From Bradyrhizobium nivariense (lineage in GTDB: Bacteria; Pseudomonadota; Alphaproteobacteria; Rhizobiales; Xanthobacteraceae): DNA of 64,000 nucleotides. Below the pieces are notes generated by a model. The model saw only the letters and a program-made list of their open reading frames with translations. It was not told the DNA's origin and did no database searches. Made by a program: the position numbers and the translations under genes. Of this stretch, positions 1 through 8,995 are shown one piece after another (within the stretch, counting starts at the first letter, position 1; the number at the start of each line of letters is the position of its first letter). The DNA lies in the NCBI RefSeq assembly GCF_029846715.1, contig NZ_JARVWW010000033.1, forward strand, positions 1 to 64,000, in the 5' to 3' direction.

Positions 1-1
1 A

Positions 2-112
2 GCTGCCGCGCGAACCGTCGACGCGGTCTGCGCCGCAATCGGCCGCGCACTCGATGCCTTCACATCCGAGGAATGCGCCAACTACCTCAAAAATTCAGGC
101 TATCGAACCTAA
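2..112 (+). CDS. IS630-family transposase, C-terminal end (partial)
   Basis: An open frame enters from the left edge and stops at TAA 110-112, giving 36 residues. The tail contains ECANYLKNSGY, which I recognise as the conserved end of IS630-type DDE transposases (the segment after the catalytic residues, usually ECANYxxxAGY). The catalytic part lies outside the window, so I cannot tell whether the element is intact. I see no clear terminal inverted repeat or TA duplication in the bases that follow. Confidence 0.7.
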   Translation, partial: AAARTVDAVCAAIGRALDAFTSEECANYLKNSGYRT

Positions 113-132
113 TGCCATCACGCTTTAAAACA

Positions 133-159
133 AATCGTCCCGGCGAGGCCGGGACGATT
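133..159 (-). terminator. Rho-independent terminator-like hairpin
   Basis: Perfect 12-base arms (133-144 and 148-159) around a GAG loop. Read on the minus strand the stem is followed by a T-rich stretch, so it would end transcription of the DUF4167 gene. It could also serve the transposase reading the other way. Confidence 0.6.
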
Positions 160-170
160 CGGGTCAGGGT

Positions 171-228
171 ATCTGGCGCAGGATATCTTGGCGCAGGATA
201 TCTTGGTGCAGGAAATCTTGGTGAAAGG
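171..228. repeat. 15-bp tandem repeat
   Basis: About four head-to-tail copies of a 15-base unit (core GCGCAGGATATCTTG) that drift in the later copies. They lie between the terminator hairpin and the stop codon of the DUF4167 gene. No function is evident. Confidence 0.7.
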
Positions 229-236
229 GTTGCGGC

Positions 237-1022
237 TTACTCGCCGGGGGCCACTTCGTCGCTCGAGGCCGCCGGAGCGGCTTCGCGCTCGGGGCGCGGG
301 CCATTCGGCCGGCGGCGCCGCCGCGGAAAGCGTTCACCGCCACCACCGCCCTCGAAGCCGGCCTGGCCACTCGCGGCACCACTCACTTGCGGCTGCGGGC
401 CGGTGATGAAGGAGGGCAGACGATCGACGTTGCCGGCGTCGGCGACGGGCTGCGGTTGGTTCTGCGGTTGCGGTTGCAGCTGCGGCTGCGGCTGATATTG
501 CGGCTGCGGACGATGATCGCGTTCGCGATGCTCGCGCGGCTGCTGGTTGTCGCGCTGATAAGGCTGGTTGTCGCGCGGCTGATGATCGCGCTGGCCATCG
601 CGGTCGCGCACGAAGTTCTGCTGCGGCGGCTGCGGGACGAAACCCGGCTCCTGGCCGAAATTCGAGAAATTCTCGCCGTCGTCTTCGCTGTCGTCACCGC
701 TGCTGTTGCTGATGGACTCGTCGCCACGCGGCTGCTGGTTCTGGCGGAACTGTTCCTGAGCCGTCGCGATCAGGCGAAAATAATGCTCGGCGTGCTGGTA
801 GTAGTTCTCGGCCGCAACGGGGTCTCCGGAGGAGCGCGCGTCGCGCGCGAGCTGGAGATACTTTTCAGCAATATGCGAAGCCGTGCCGCGGATCTTGATG
901 TCCGGTCCGTTGGACTCGTAGACCCGGGTCATCGGGTTCTGGCCGCGCCGGTTATTGTTGTTGTTATTGTTATTATTATTGTTGCGGTTGCGCATCCGCT
1001 GCTTGTTCTGACCGTTTCTCAT
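237..1022 (-). CDS. DUF4167 domain-containing protein
   Basis: 261 residues. The N-terminus is basic with a run of 11 asparagines (about residues 14-24), then comes the conserved DUF4167 core (about 30-95) with VYESNGPDIKIRGTASHIAEKY and a paired-helix region rich in Ala/Tyr/His. The remainder is low-complexity, rich in Q, P, R and D, and ends acidic; it is probably disordered. The family is found across Hyphomicrobiales downstream of prmC, as here. The composition suggests nucleic-acid binding, but no function is established to my knowledge. The Asn run is encoded by a near-pure AAC/AAT trinucleotide tract. Confidence 0.85.
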   Translation of the reverse strand: MRNGQNKQRMRNRNNNNNNNNNNNRRGQNPMTRVYESNGPDIKIRGTASHIAEKYLQLARDARSSGDPVAAENYYQHAEHYFRLIATAQEQFRQNQQPRGDESISNSSGDDSEDDGENFSNFGQEPGFVPQPPQQNFVRDRDGQRDHQPRDNQPYQRDNQQPREHRERDHRPQPQYQPQPQLQPQPQNQPQPVADAGNVDRLPSFITGPQPQVSGAASGQAGFEGGGGGERFPRRRRRPNGPRPEREAAPAASSDEVAPGE

Positions 1023-1484
1023 GTCCTGCCTTTAATTCCAGCCCTAAAGGTTGCACGCTTTACTGATTGCTGAGAGTGACCTGATGACAGCGGTTCACAT
1101 CGCTTGCGCGCACGGCACGCAAGAGCCGATTGATCCCTGCCGATGTTCGTCGACCGTCGCGTTCAACAAAGACGCGTTCCCCACCCGCCAGCATCCATCG
1201 CCAGCGAACCCATTCATATCGCCTGCCGAAACAAGCCCAGCTTTGTTGCGTAAGTCTTCAAGCGCAATATCAGGCTTTCGTTCACGTTGCGGTCGGTAAG
1301 CAGCGCAGCTCAAATCGCCATCGCGCTTCAACAGGACCTGCGGTTTGGAACCTTTATCAGTAAGCTCTCGCCCGAGAGCCCGGCTTTCGCCCGTAGGTCT
1401 ACGGGGCCGGCACCGATCTGTTGAATGGAAGGTAGTCGTTCCCAAGGGATATTCCAAGAGGTTTTTTGCAGCCCAATCCGGCTT
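1023..1484. other. Intergenic region without recognised gene
   Basis: 460 bases between the DUF4167 start and the prmC stop. The open frames here have no recognisable protein character, and I see no tRNA or strong hairpin. It must hold the DUF4167 promoter. Confidence 0.5.
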
Positions 1485-2366
1485 TTATGGGGGCATTTTT
1501 CGGGCCGAAACGGCCCGCGGGATGCCCGCCAGATCGGCCTTGGGCGGCCTGTCCACGACCAACGCGGCAGCCGTCATCAAGGTTTCAATATTCCGGGCCT
1601 GGCCCTGTCCGGCCTCGACGATCAGCGCCCCGCCGGGGGCGAGACGTTCAGTCGCCTGCGGGATCAGGGCGCGATAGGCGTCGTAACCGTCATTGCCGCC
1701 GTCGAGCGCCAGATGCGGATCGTGCTCGCGCACCTCGATGCTCAGTTTCGGAATTTCGGCCGAGGGAATATAGGGGGGGTTCGAGACGATGAGATCGAAC
1801 GGGCCGCGGAGCGCCGCTGCGTAGGAGCAGGCGACGAAGCTGGCGCGGCCTCCCAGGCCCAAAGCTGCGGCGTTGTCTCTGGCGGTCTTGAGCGCGGTCA
1901 GACTGAGATCGGTGCCGACGCCGAAGGCGCCGGGAATTTCGTGCAGCAGCGCGAGCAGGATAGCGCCGGATCCGGTGCCGATATCGGCGATGCGCGGTGG
2001 ATGAGACGTTTTCCGTTCGCGAAAGATCTCGAGTGCGAGCTCAATCACCGTTTCGGTATCGGGTCGCGGCACCAGCGTCGCTTCCGACAGACGAAACGGC
2101 AGGCCCCAGAATTCACGCGTGCCGAGAATGCGGGCGACCGGCTCGCCGGCGATGCGGCGCAGGGCATACTGCGCGAGCCGCGCCGCCTCGGCTTCCGTGA
2201 GCAGGCTGGCGGCCCGTGCAATGAGGCCTGTGAGATCGAGACCGAGTGCCGCGCCGAGCAGGATACGTGCGTCGAGCTCGGCTTCGTCGAGCTGCGCCGA
2301 TCTCAGTTGCGCGGCCAGCGCGCGCCGCGCACTCTCGACGGATAGTCCGGTGAAGGGATTGCTCAC
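1485..2366 (-). CDS. prmC: Peptide chain release factor N5-glutamine methyltransferase PrmC
   Basis: Methylates the glutamine of the GGQ motif in release factors RF1 and RF2 using S-adenosylmethionine. From a GTG start at 2366 the protein has 293 residues. It has an N-terminal helical domain, the SAM-binding motif DIGTGSGAILLALL (about 128-141) and the substrate-binding NPPY motif (about 196-199), which are the family hallmarks. I chose the GTG because it lies 7 bases after the prfA stop; a longer frame from ATG 2399 would overlap prfA. The prfA-prmC pair is a classic operon, since the enzyme modifies the product of the gene before it. Confidence 0.93.
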   Translation of the reverse strand: MSNPFTGLSVESARRALAAQLRSAQLDEAELDARILLGAALGLDLTGLIARAASLLTEAEAARLAQYALRRIAGEPVARILGTREFWGLPFRLSEATLVPRPDTETVIELALEIFRERKTSHPPRIADIGTGSGAILLALLHEIPGAFGVGTDLSLTALKTARDNAAALGLGGRASFVACSYAAALRGPFDLIVSNPPYIPSAEIPKLSIEVREHDPHLALDGGNDGYDAYRALIPQATERLAPGGALIVEAGQGQARNIETLMTAAALVVDRPPKADLAGIPRAVSARKMPP

Positions 2367-2373
2367 GCGCCGG

Positions 2374-3459
2374 TCACGCCGCCGCGCCTTGGGCGGCAAG
2401 CTGCGCGGCCTGGTGCTCGGTCGTCAGCGCATCGATCAGCTCGCCGATCGCTTCGCCCGCGATCACCTGCGGCAGCTTGTAGAGCGTCAAATTGATGCGG
2501 TGGTCGGTGACGCGCCCTTGCGGGAAATTATAGGTGCGGATGCGCTCGCTACGGTCGCCGGAGCCGACCTTCTCCTTGCGTTCGGCCGAGCGTGCGGCAT
2601 CGACGCGTTGCTGCTCGGCGTCGTAGATGCGCGAGCGCAGGATGTTCATGGCGGAAGCGCGATTCTTGTGCTGCGAGCGGCTGTCCTGCATCATTACCAC
2701 GATGCCGGTCGGGATGTGGGTGATGCGGATCGCCGATTCGGTCTTGTTGACGTGCTGGCCGCCGGCGCCTCCCGCGCGCATGGTCTCGATACGCAAATCA
2801 TCGTTCCTGATATCGACGTCGACCTCCTCGACCTCGGGCATCACGGCGACGGTTGCGGCGGATGTGTGGATGCGCCCCTGCGTCTCGGTGTCTGGCACGC
2901 GCTGCACCCGGTGCACGCCGGACTCGAACTTCAGCTTCGAGAACGCGCCGCGGCCCTGCACCTCAGCGATGATCTCCTTGTAGCCGCCGGCGGTGCCTTC
3001 GCTCGCCGAGATCACCTCGACCTTCCAGCCCTGAAGGCTGGCGAACCGCTCATACATCCGGAACAAATCGCCGGCGAACAGCGAGGCCTCGTCGCCGCCG
3101 GTGCCGGCGCGGATTTCAAGCACCACGTTGCGGTCGTCCATGGCGTCCTTGGGCAGCAGAGCGAGGCGGATTTTCTGGACCAGTTCCTCGATCTTTGGCG
3201 TCAGCTCGCCGCGCTCGGCTTCCGCCATGCCGCGCATCTCGGCATCGGTCGCGGGATCGGCGATCAGTGCCTCGGTGTCGGCAAGCTCCTTGACGGCCGA
3301 ACGATAGGCCTTGACCGCTTCGATCAGTGGTGTGAGCTCGGCGAGCTCACGCGTGATCTGCACATAGCGTTCGGAGGCGAGCTGACCGAGCGATTCGGCC
3401 TCGAGCGAGGCGTGATGCGCAAGCAGGACGTCCAGTTTGGCTTCGGGGAGTGACGACAT
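2374..3459 (-). CDS. prfA: Peptide chain release factor 1
   Basis: Class I release factor recognising UAA and UAG. 361 residues, the normal length. The codon-recognition tripeptide is P189-D190-T191 (PxT, characteristic of RF1 as against SPF in RF2), and the peptidyl-tRNA hydrolysis motif GGQ is at 233-235 within RAGGAGGQHVNKT. It is followed directly by prmC, whose product methylates Q235. It is separated from ptsP by 57 bases on the same strand, so ptsP-prfA-prmC may be cotranscribed. Confidence 0.97.
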   Translation of the reverse strand: MSSLPEAKLDVLLAHHASLEAESLGQLASERYVQITRELAELTPLIEAVKAYRSAVKELADTEALIADPATDAEMRGMAEAERGELTPKIEELVQKIRLALLPKDAMDDRNVVLEIRAGTGGDEASLFAGDLFRMYERFASLQGWKVEVISASEGTAGGYKEIIAEVQGRGAFSKLKFESGVHRVQRVPDTETQGRIHTSAATVAVMPEVEEVDVDIRNDDLRIETMRAGGAGGQHVNKTESAIRITHIPTGIVVMMQDSRSQHKNRASAMNILRSRIYDAEQQRVDAARSAERKEKVGSGDRSERIRTYNFPQGRVTDHRINLTLYKLPQVIAGEAIGELIDALTTEHQAAQLAAQGAAA

Positions 3460-3516
3460 CGGTTCTGTCTCAAAATGCGGAAAAGGGCGAGGCGGCAGGA
3501 AGGGGCGACAGGCCCG

Positions 3517-5784
3517 CTACAACGCCAGGCCTTCGGCCTCGGCAAATTCCGTCAGCTTCTGCCGGATCGAGACGCTCCCGGCGGGCGCGTCCAGCAAGGG
3601 GCCGAGCATCGCTTCGGCCTTCTTTGCGTCGAGATCGATCACCATCGCCTTGACCGGGCCAAGTGCGGTGGCCGAAAGCGATAGCGAGCGGTAGCCCATC
3701 GCGATCAGCGCCAGTGCACCGATCGGCTTCGACGCCATCTCGCCGCAGAGCGACAGCGATTTCTTCGCGGCTTGCGACTTGCGCGCAATGTCGCGAAGCG
3801 CGCGCAGGATCGGCGCCGACATGGTGTCGAAGCGCTCGGAGACTTTTGGGTTGCCACGGTCGACCGCGAACAGGAACTGGAACAGATCGTTGGAGCCGAC
3901 CGAGATGAAGTCGACCTTCTTCAGGAGCTCGTCGAGCTGATAGAGCAGCGCCGGCACCTCGACCATGGTGCCGATGTCGATCCGCTCCGGCAGGGTGTGG
4001 CCGTGCTGGCGCAGATAGGTCAGCTCGCGCTCGACCAGCGCCTTCGCCGAATCGAATTCGCCGACCTCCGAGATCATCGGGAACATGATGCGCAGTGCGC
4101 GGCCGCCGCCGGCGCGCAAGAGCGCGCGGATCTGGCCGCGCAACAGGCCGGGACGGTCGAGCCCGAGCCGGATCGCGCGCCATCCGAGCGCGGGATTCTC
4201 CTCGATCACCGCTTCCATATAAGGCAGCGCCTTGTCGCCGCCGATGTCGAGGGTGCGGAAGGTGACGGGCTTCGTGCCGGCGGCATCCAGCACGGTGCGA
4301 TAGAGCGCGAGCTGGTCGCTGGTGCGCGGCAGGCTCTGGCCCACCATGAATTGCAGCTCGGTGCGGAACAGGCCGATGCCGGCGCTGCCGGTGTCTTCGA
4401 TGTGCGGCAGGTCGATCGCGAGACCCGCATTGATCATCAGCTCGACCTTCTGGCCGTCCCTGGTGACACAGGGCAGATCGCGCAGCGCCAGATACTGCGC
4501 TTGGCGGCGGGCGCGGAAGCGCACGCGCTCGGCGAAGGCTGCCTCGACCTCCTGCGATGGACGCACATAGATCGTGCCGGAGGTGCCATCGACGATGACG
4601 GCGTCGCCCGGATCGGCGATACCAGGTGCGTTCGGCACTTCGCCGACCGCGGGAATGCCGAGCGCGCGCGCCACGATCGAGACGTGGGAATTGGCGGTGC
4701 CTTCCTCCAGTATGATGCCGCGCAGGCGCTTGCGGTCGTAGTCGAGCAGCGCCGCCGGGCCCATCGCGCGCGCGATGACGATGGCGTTGTCGGGCAATTG
4801 TTCACGTGAAGGCGCGTGATCCTGGCCGACGAGCTGCCGCATCAGGCGATAGCCGAGATCCTCGAGATCATGCAGCCGGTCGCGCAAATAGGGATCGGTC
4901 GAGCGCAGCATGCGCGCGCGGGTGTCAGATTGCACGCGCTCGACCGCAGCTTCCGCCGTGAGGCCGGTGGCGACAGCCTCGTGCAGCTTGTGCGACCAGC
5001 CCTGGTCGTTGGCGAACATGCGGTAGGCTTCCAGCACTTCGCGATGCTCGCCGCCCTCGGCGACGTCGCCGCGCTCCAGCATCCGGTCGAGGTCGGCGCG
5101 CAGCTTGGCGAGCGCGGTGTCGAGCCGCTTGATCTCCTTCGGCAGGTCCTCGGCGATGTAATCCTTGATGACGACGCGTGGCTCGTGCAGCACGACATGG
5201 CCGAGCGCGATGCCCTCCGACAGGATGGCGCCGACCTTCTGGGCCGAATGGCGCGCGGCGGGCTCCTGGCCCGGCTGGGCCAGTGCAGACAGCTCGCCGG
5301 AGGCGATCAGCTCCGCCAGCACCATCGCGGTGGTCTGGAGCGCCTCGAGCTCCTCCTCGACATAATTGCGCTTGGCACGGTTCTGCACCACCAGCACGCC
5401 GAGCGTGTTGCCGGCGCGCAGGATCGGCACGCCGAGGAAGGAGTGGTAGATTTCTTCGCCGGTCTCCGGGCGGAACGAGAAGGCCGGATGGCTCTGTGCG
5501 TCGCTCAGATTGAGCGGGGTCGCCTCGCTGGCGACGAGGCCGACCAGGCCCTCATGAGCGGTCAGCACGGTGTGGTGCACCGCCTCGCGGTTGAGGCCTT
5601 CGGTGGCATAGAGCTCGAGCGTGTTGTCGATGCGCAGCACATAGACGGAGCACACCTCGGCCACCATGTTGGCGGCGATCAGCACCACGATCTTGTCCAG
5701 CCGCTCCTGGGCCGAGACCTGTTCCGCCATGGTTTCGCGGAGCCGTCTCAACAAGACGCGGGGACCTCCCGACGCGCTCCGCAT
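3517..5784 (-). CDS. ptsP: Phosphoenolpyruvate-protein phosphotransferase PtsP (EI-Ntr)
   Basis: Enzyme I of the nitrogen-related phosphotransferase system; it passes phosphate from PEP to NPr. 755 residues: an N-terminal GAF domain (about 20-160) that distinguishes PtsP from PtsI and in the family senses glutamine; the EI N-terminal domain; the swivelling phospho-histidine domain with the GTANSHVSI motif (His is the phosphorylated residue); and a C-terminal PEP-binding TIM barrel with the GSNDLFQF and CGEMAS motifs. Acts in the cytoplasm, with roles in carbon-nitrogen and potassium signalling. The ptsP-lysC arrangement is common in rhizobia. Confidence 0.96.
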   Translation of the reverse strand: MRSASGGPRVLLRRLRETMAEQVSAQERLDKIVVLIAANMVAEVCSVYVLRIDNTLELYATEGLNREAVHHTVLTAHEGLVGLVASEATPLNLSDAQSHPAFSFRPETGEEIYHSFLGVPILRAGNTLGVLVVQNRAKRNYVEEELEALQTTAMVLAELIASGELSALAQPGQEPAARHSAQKVGAILSEGIALGHVVLHEPRVVIKDYIAEDLPKEIKRLDTALAKLRADLDRMLERGDVAEGGEHREVLEAYRMFANDQGWSHKLHEAVATGLTAEAAVERVQSDTRARMLRSTDPYLRDRLHDLEDLGYRLMRQLVGQDHAPSREQLPDNAIVIARAMGPAALLDYDRKRLRGIILEEGTANSHVSIVARALGIPAVGEVPNAPGIADPGDAVIVDGTSGTIYVRPSQEVEAAFAERVRFRARRQAQYLALRDLPCVTRDGQKVELMINAGLAIDLPHIEDTGSAGIGLFRTELQFMVGQSLPRTSDQLALYRTVLDAAGTKPVTFRTLDIGGDKALPYMEAVIEENPALGWRAIRLGLDRPGLLRGQIRALLRAGGGRALRIMFPMISEVGEFDSAKALVERELTYLRQHGHTLPERIDIGTMVEVPALLYQLDELLKKVDFISVGSNDLFQFLFAVDRGNPKVSERFDTMSAPILRALRDIARKSQAAKKSLSLCGEMASKPIGALALIAMGYRSLSLSATALGPVKAMVIDLDAKKAEAMLGPLLDAPAGSVSIRQKLTEFAEAEGLAL

Positions 5785-6012
5785 GTGCCGTCAACCTCCT
5801 CCGTCTGCCGGGGCCGAAGGGGCCCGCGGCGGTTCGCCCAGAATTCCAGAAAAACAACGAATTTGCTCATCCGGCGCCGGCCCAAGCGAATCGTCAGACC
5901 CGTCACCTGAGCCGAATCAGCACCGCCTCAACTGGGGCACAGTTTCTGGCAGCCCACCCTGTTCGCCGTATAGCGAATTGGGGCTTGTTTTGCCAAGCAA
6001 AACGCCTGCCAG

Positions 6013-6038
6013 ACGCGAAGGTGTGTACACCTTCGCGT
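6013..6038 (-). terminator. Hairpin downstream of lysC
   Basis: Perfect 11-base arms around a TGTA loop (6013-6023 and 6028-6038), 29 bases beyond the lysC stop. A second small palindrome (GTTTTGC-CAA-GCAAAAC) lies just beyond at about 5985-6001. The T-tract is weak, so the terminator role is inferred from position and stem strength. Confidence 0.5.
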
Positions 6039-6066
6039 TTGCTGCGACCGCTAAGAGAAAATTAGC

Positions 6067-7323
6067 CTAAACTTGGTCGAGACCGTAGAGCGTGTGCAGG
6101 GTGCGCACCGCAAGCTCGGTATAGGCGGCGTCGATCAGAACCGAGAATTTGATCTCGGAGGTTGTGATGGCCCGGATGTTGATATTCCGTGCGGCGAGGG
6201 CCGAGAACGCCTGGGCGGCGACGCCGGCATGGCTGCGCATGCCGCTGCCGATCACCGAGATCTTGGCGACGTCGGTGGCGGTATCGAGCCGGGCATAGCC
6301 GATCGTGCCCTTGGCGGCTGTGATCGTGTCCTTGGCCCGGGTATAGTCCGCAGCCGGCACCGTGAAGGTGAGGTCCGTGGTCTTGCCGTCCTCGGAGACG
6401 TTCTGCACGATCATGTCGACGTTGATGTTGGCGTCGGCGAGCGGTCCGAAGATCGACGCCGCCACGCCGGGCTTGTCCTCGATCTGGCGCACCGAAATCT
6501 GGGCCTCGTCCTTCGAAAAGGCGATGCCGGTGACGACGTGGCTTTCCATGATCTCCTCCTCGCTGCAGATCAGCGTGCCGGGCGGCTGGTTGGCATGCGG
6601 GTCGATATCCTCGGGCTTGTCGAAGCTCGAACGGACGAAGATCGGCATGTTGTGGACCATGCCGAGTTCCACCGAGCGGACCTGGAGCACTTTTGCGCCC
6701 TGGGACGCCAGCTCCAGCATGTCTTCGAACGCGATCTTGTCGAGCCGGCGCGCCTTCGGCACGATTCGCGGATCGGTGGTGTAGACACCGTCGACGTCGG
6801 TGTAGATGTCGCAGCGGTCCGCCTTGACGGCGGCGGCGATCGCCACGGCCGAGGTGTCGGAGCCGCCACGGCCGAGCGTGGTGATGCGATTGGTCTCTGG
6901 GGTGATGCCCTGGAAGCCGGCGATAACAGCGACCTCCTTGCGCTCCCTGAAGCGCTTGATGATCTCGCTGCCGTCGATGTCCTCGATCCGGGCCGAGGCA
7001 TGGGCGTCGCTGGTCTTGATCGGGATCTGCCAGCCCTGCCAGGAGCGGGCCTGGATGCCCATGCCCTGAAGCGCGATGGCGAGCAGGCCGGACGTCACCT
7101 GTTCGCCCGAGGCGACCACGGCGTCGTATTCGCGCGCGTCGTGCATGGGCGATGCCTCGGTGCACCAGGCCACCAGCTCGTTGGTTTTGCCGGACATCGC
7201 CGAGACGACCACGGCCACTTCATGGCCGGCGTCGACCTCACGCTTCACATGGCGTGCGACGTTGCGGATACGTTCGATGTTGGCGACGGATGTGCCGCCG
7301 AATTTCATCACGAGGCGGCTCAT
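6067..7323 (-). CDS. lysC: Aspartate kinase
   Basis: Phosphorylates L-aspartate, the first step of the lysine, threonine, methionine and diaminopimelate pathways. 418 residues, typical of the monofunctional class. The N-terminal kinase domain opens with KFGGTSVAN (7-15), and the TLGRGGSDTSA segment contributes to the active site. The C-terminal third carries tandem ACT domains, the site of lysine/threonine feedback control in the family. It stands alone between ptsP and a divergent membrane-protein gene. Confidence 0.96.
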   Translation of the reverse strand: MSRLVMKFGGTSVANIERIRNVARHVKREVDAGHEVAVVVSAMSGKTNELVAWCTEASPMHDAREYDAVVASGEQVTSGLLAIALQGMGIQARSWQGWQIPIKTSDAHASARIEDIDGSEIIKRFRERKEVAVIAGFQGITPETNRITTLGRGGSDTSAVAIAAAVKADRCDIYTDVDGVYTTDPRIVPKARRLDKIAFEDMLELASQGAKVLQVRSVELGMVHNMPIFVRSSFDKPEDIDPHANQPPGTLICSEEEIMESHVVTGIAFSKDEAQISVRQIEDKPGVAASIFGPLADANINVDMIVQNVSEDGKTTDLTFTVPAADYTRAKDTITAAKGTIGYARLDTATDVAKISVIGSGMRSHAGVAAQAFSALAARNINIRAITTSEIKFSVLIDAAYTELAVRTLHTLYGLDQV

Positions 7324-7472
7324 GACGACGCGTGCATTCCCTCATAAGGATAAGTATGGTGACCCGCGCTGGACGTGCCCCGCGGATACCGACCGCGCGT
7401 ATACAGAGGGGCGGGGCCGGGGGCAAGCGGGTTCCTGCGGGGGCCAATCCGGGCAATGGGTTAATCGAGATT

Positions 7473-7940
7473 ATGGCGCGCTATATCGACGAGATTCTCC
7501 AGCCCGGCGAGCGGGTGCTGTATTCGACCAATGCGCACTGGATCTTCTATTTTCCGGCCATCCTGGCCTGGATCGTGGCCCTGATCCTGTTCGTCCTGTC
7601 CCGGCAAACCATTGTCGAAGGGCTCGTGCTGCTCTGTCTCGTCGGGGCCGGCCTGGCGGCTCTGGGGGCGCTGTACTGGACCGTAAAGGCTTGGTTCCAT
7701 CGCTGGACCACCGAGACCGATGTCACCAATCTCAGGGTTGTGCACAAGACCGGGTTCATCAAGCGCCGCACCTTCGAGATGGCGCTGGACAAGGTCGAGA
7801 GCGTCGATGTCGATCAGACCATTCTTGGACGAATTCTCAACTACGGCGACGTGACCATTCGTGGCGTCGGCGAAGGGATCGAGACCATCAAGACCATCGA
7901 CTCGCCGCTCGCCTTCCGTAGTTCGATCACCACGCGGTAG
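7473..7940 (+). CDS. PH (bPH2/YdbT-like) domain membrane protein
   Basis: 155 residues from ATG 7473. Two hydrophobic segments (about 17-38 and 42-62) are followed by a soluble bacterial PH domain with the family pattern TDVTNLRVVHKTGFIKRRT and VESVDVDQTILGRILNYG. Such proteins sit in the inner membrane with the PH domain in the cytoplasm; their role is unknown. A longer frame from 7332 has no family-like sequence before this ATG. The ubiG gene follows 14 bases later. Confidence 0.85.
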   Translation: MARYIDEILQPGERVLYSTNAHWIFYFPAILAWIVALILFVLSRQTIVEGLVLLCLVGAGLAALGALYWTVKAWFHRWTTETDVTNLRVVHKTGFIKRRTFEMALDKVESVDVDQTILGRILNYGDVTIRGVGEGIETIKTIDSPLAFRSSITTR

Positions 7941-7954
7941 GACCGCGCGTAACG

Positions 7955-8728
7955 ATGAGCATGCAGCAAAATACTTCCGCAACCGACAGCGCCCAGCCGG
8001 GCTCAACCGTCGACGCCGCCGAGATCGCGAAATTCTCAAAACTCTCGGCCGAGTGGTGGGACCCCAACGGCAAGATGGCCCCGCTGCACCGGATCAATCC
8101 GCTGCGGCTCGGCTACATCCGCGACGCCGCCTGCCGCAAGTTCGAGCGCAACGTGCGCAGCCTCAACTGCCTCGGCGGCCTGCGCGTGCTCGACATCGGC
8201 TGCGGCGCCGGCCTGTTGTGCGAGCCGCTGTCGCGACTCGGCGCGCAGGTCATCGGCGTGGATCCGTCGGTCAGCAACATCGCCGCCGCAAAGCTGCACG
8301 CGGACAAGGCGCATCTGTCGATCGACTATCGCTGCACCACGATCGAAGAGATCGACCCGCGCGAGCGCTTCGACATCGTGCTGGCGATGGAAGTGGTCGA
8401 GCATGTCGTCGATGTCGGCGTTTTCCTGAAGCGCTGCGCGTCGATGCTGAAGCCGAACGGGCTGATGGTGGTCTCGACGCTGAACCGAAACTGGAAGAGC
8501 TTCGCGCTCGCTATCGTCGGCGCCGAATACGTCCTGCGCTGGCTGCCGCGCGGCACCCACGAATGGAACAAGTTCGTCACCCCCGACGAGCTGACGAAAT
8601 ACCTGCTCGACAACCGCCTCGTCATCACCGAGCAGACCGGCGTCGTCTACAGCCCCTTCGCCGACAAATGGGCTCTCTCGTCGGACATGGACGTGAACTA
8701 CATGGTGGTGGCCGAAGGCATGGTGTGA
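7955..8728 (+). CDS. ubiG: Ubiquinone biosynthesis O-methyltransferase
   Basis: Performs both O-methylations in ubiquinone biosynthesis using SAM. 257 residues, full length. Shows the UbiG start EIAKFSKLSAEWWDPNG, the SAM motif VLDIGCGAGLLCEPLSRLGA, the acidic motif VVEHV, and the C-terminal MDVNYMVVAEG. The family binds the membrane periphery. It is conserved close to lysC in many alphaproteobacteria, as here. Confidence 0.95.
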   Translation: MSMQQNTSATDSAQPGSTVDAAEIAKFSKLSAEWWDPNGKMAPLHRINPLRLGYIRDAACRKFERNVRSLNCLGGLRVLDIGCGAGLLCEPLSRLGAQVIGVDPSVSNIAAAKLHADKAHLSIDYRCTTIEEIDPRERFDIVLAMEVVEHVVDVGVFLKRCASMLKPNGLMVVSTLNRNWKSFALAIVGAEYVLRWLPRGTHEWNKFVTPDELTKYLLDNRLVITEQTGVVYSPFADKWALSSDMDVNYMVVAEGMV

Positions 8729-8753
8729 GGCCACGCCGCTTCCAAACATTCGG

Positions 8754-8888
8754 CGTCGTCCTGGCGAAAGCCAGGACCCATTACCCCAGGGAGAGGTTGT
8801 GGCGCGAGACCAATAACCACGGGTCATCGCAAAACCACTCCCTGGGGTAATGGGTCCTGGATCGGCGCTTCGCTTGTCCAGGACGACG
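8754..8888. repeat. Long palindromic repeat, family R1
   Basis: Starts CGTCGTCCTGG and ends CCAGGACGACG. Inside, two 20-base arms near 8773-8792 and 8837-8856 are perfect inverted copies. The same element type recurs at 31984-32111, 50319-50486 and 55682-55814, with a half copy at 55237-55267. It is an intergenic Bradyrhizobium-type repeat, probably non-autonomous. Confidence 0.8.
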
Positions 8889-8995
8889 ATTGAGTTTGTG
8901 GCGAAAGCATCGCTCCTATGACGTGGGCGTGATTGACCTGCTTGAGTCCTGGCGGCACGTTGGCCGCAATCATTGGCCCTCCCACCCATTCCCCC

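Noticed and set aside
387..1073. Long plus-strand frame of 228 residues
   Set aside because: It is the antisense of the DUF4167 gene; its hydrophobic repeats come from the Gln/Asn-rich codons read backwards.
1095..1457. 120-residue minus-strand frame in the gap upstream of DUF4167
   Set aside because: No similarity I recognise, no ribosome site and odd composition; I treat it as chance.
2119..3453. 444-residue plus-strand frame
   Set aside because: Antisense of prfA and prmC, which have clear catalytic motifs on the other strand.
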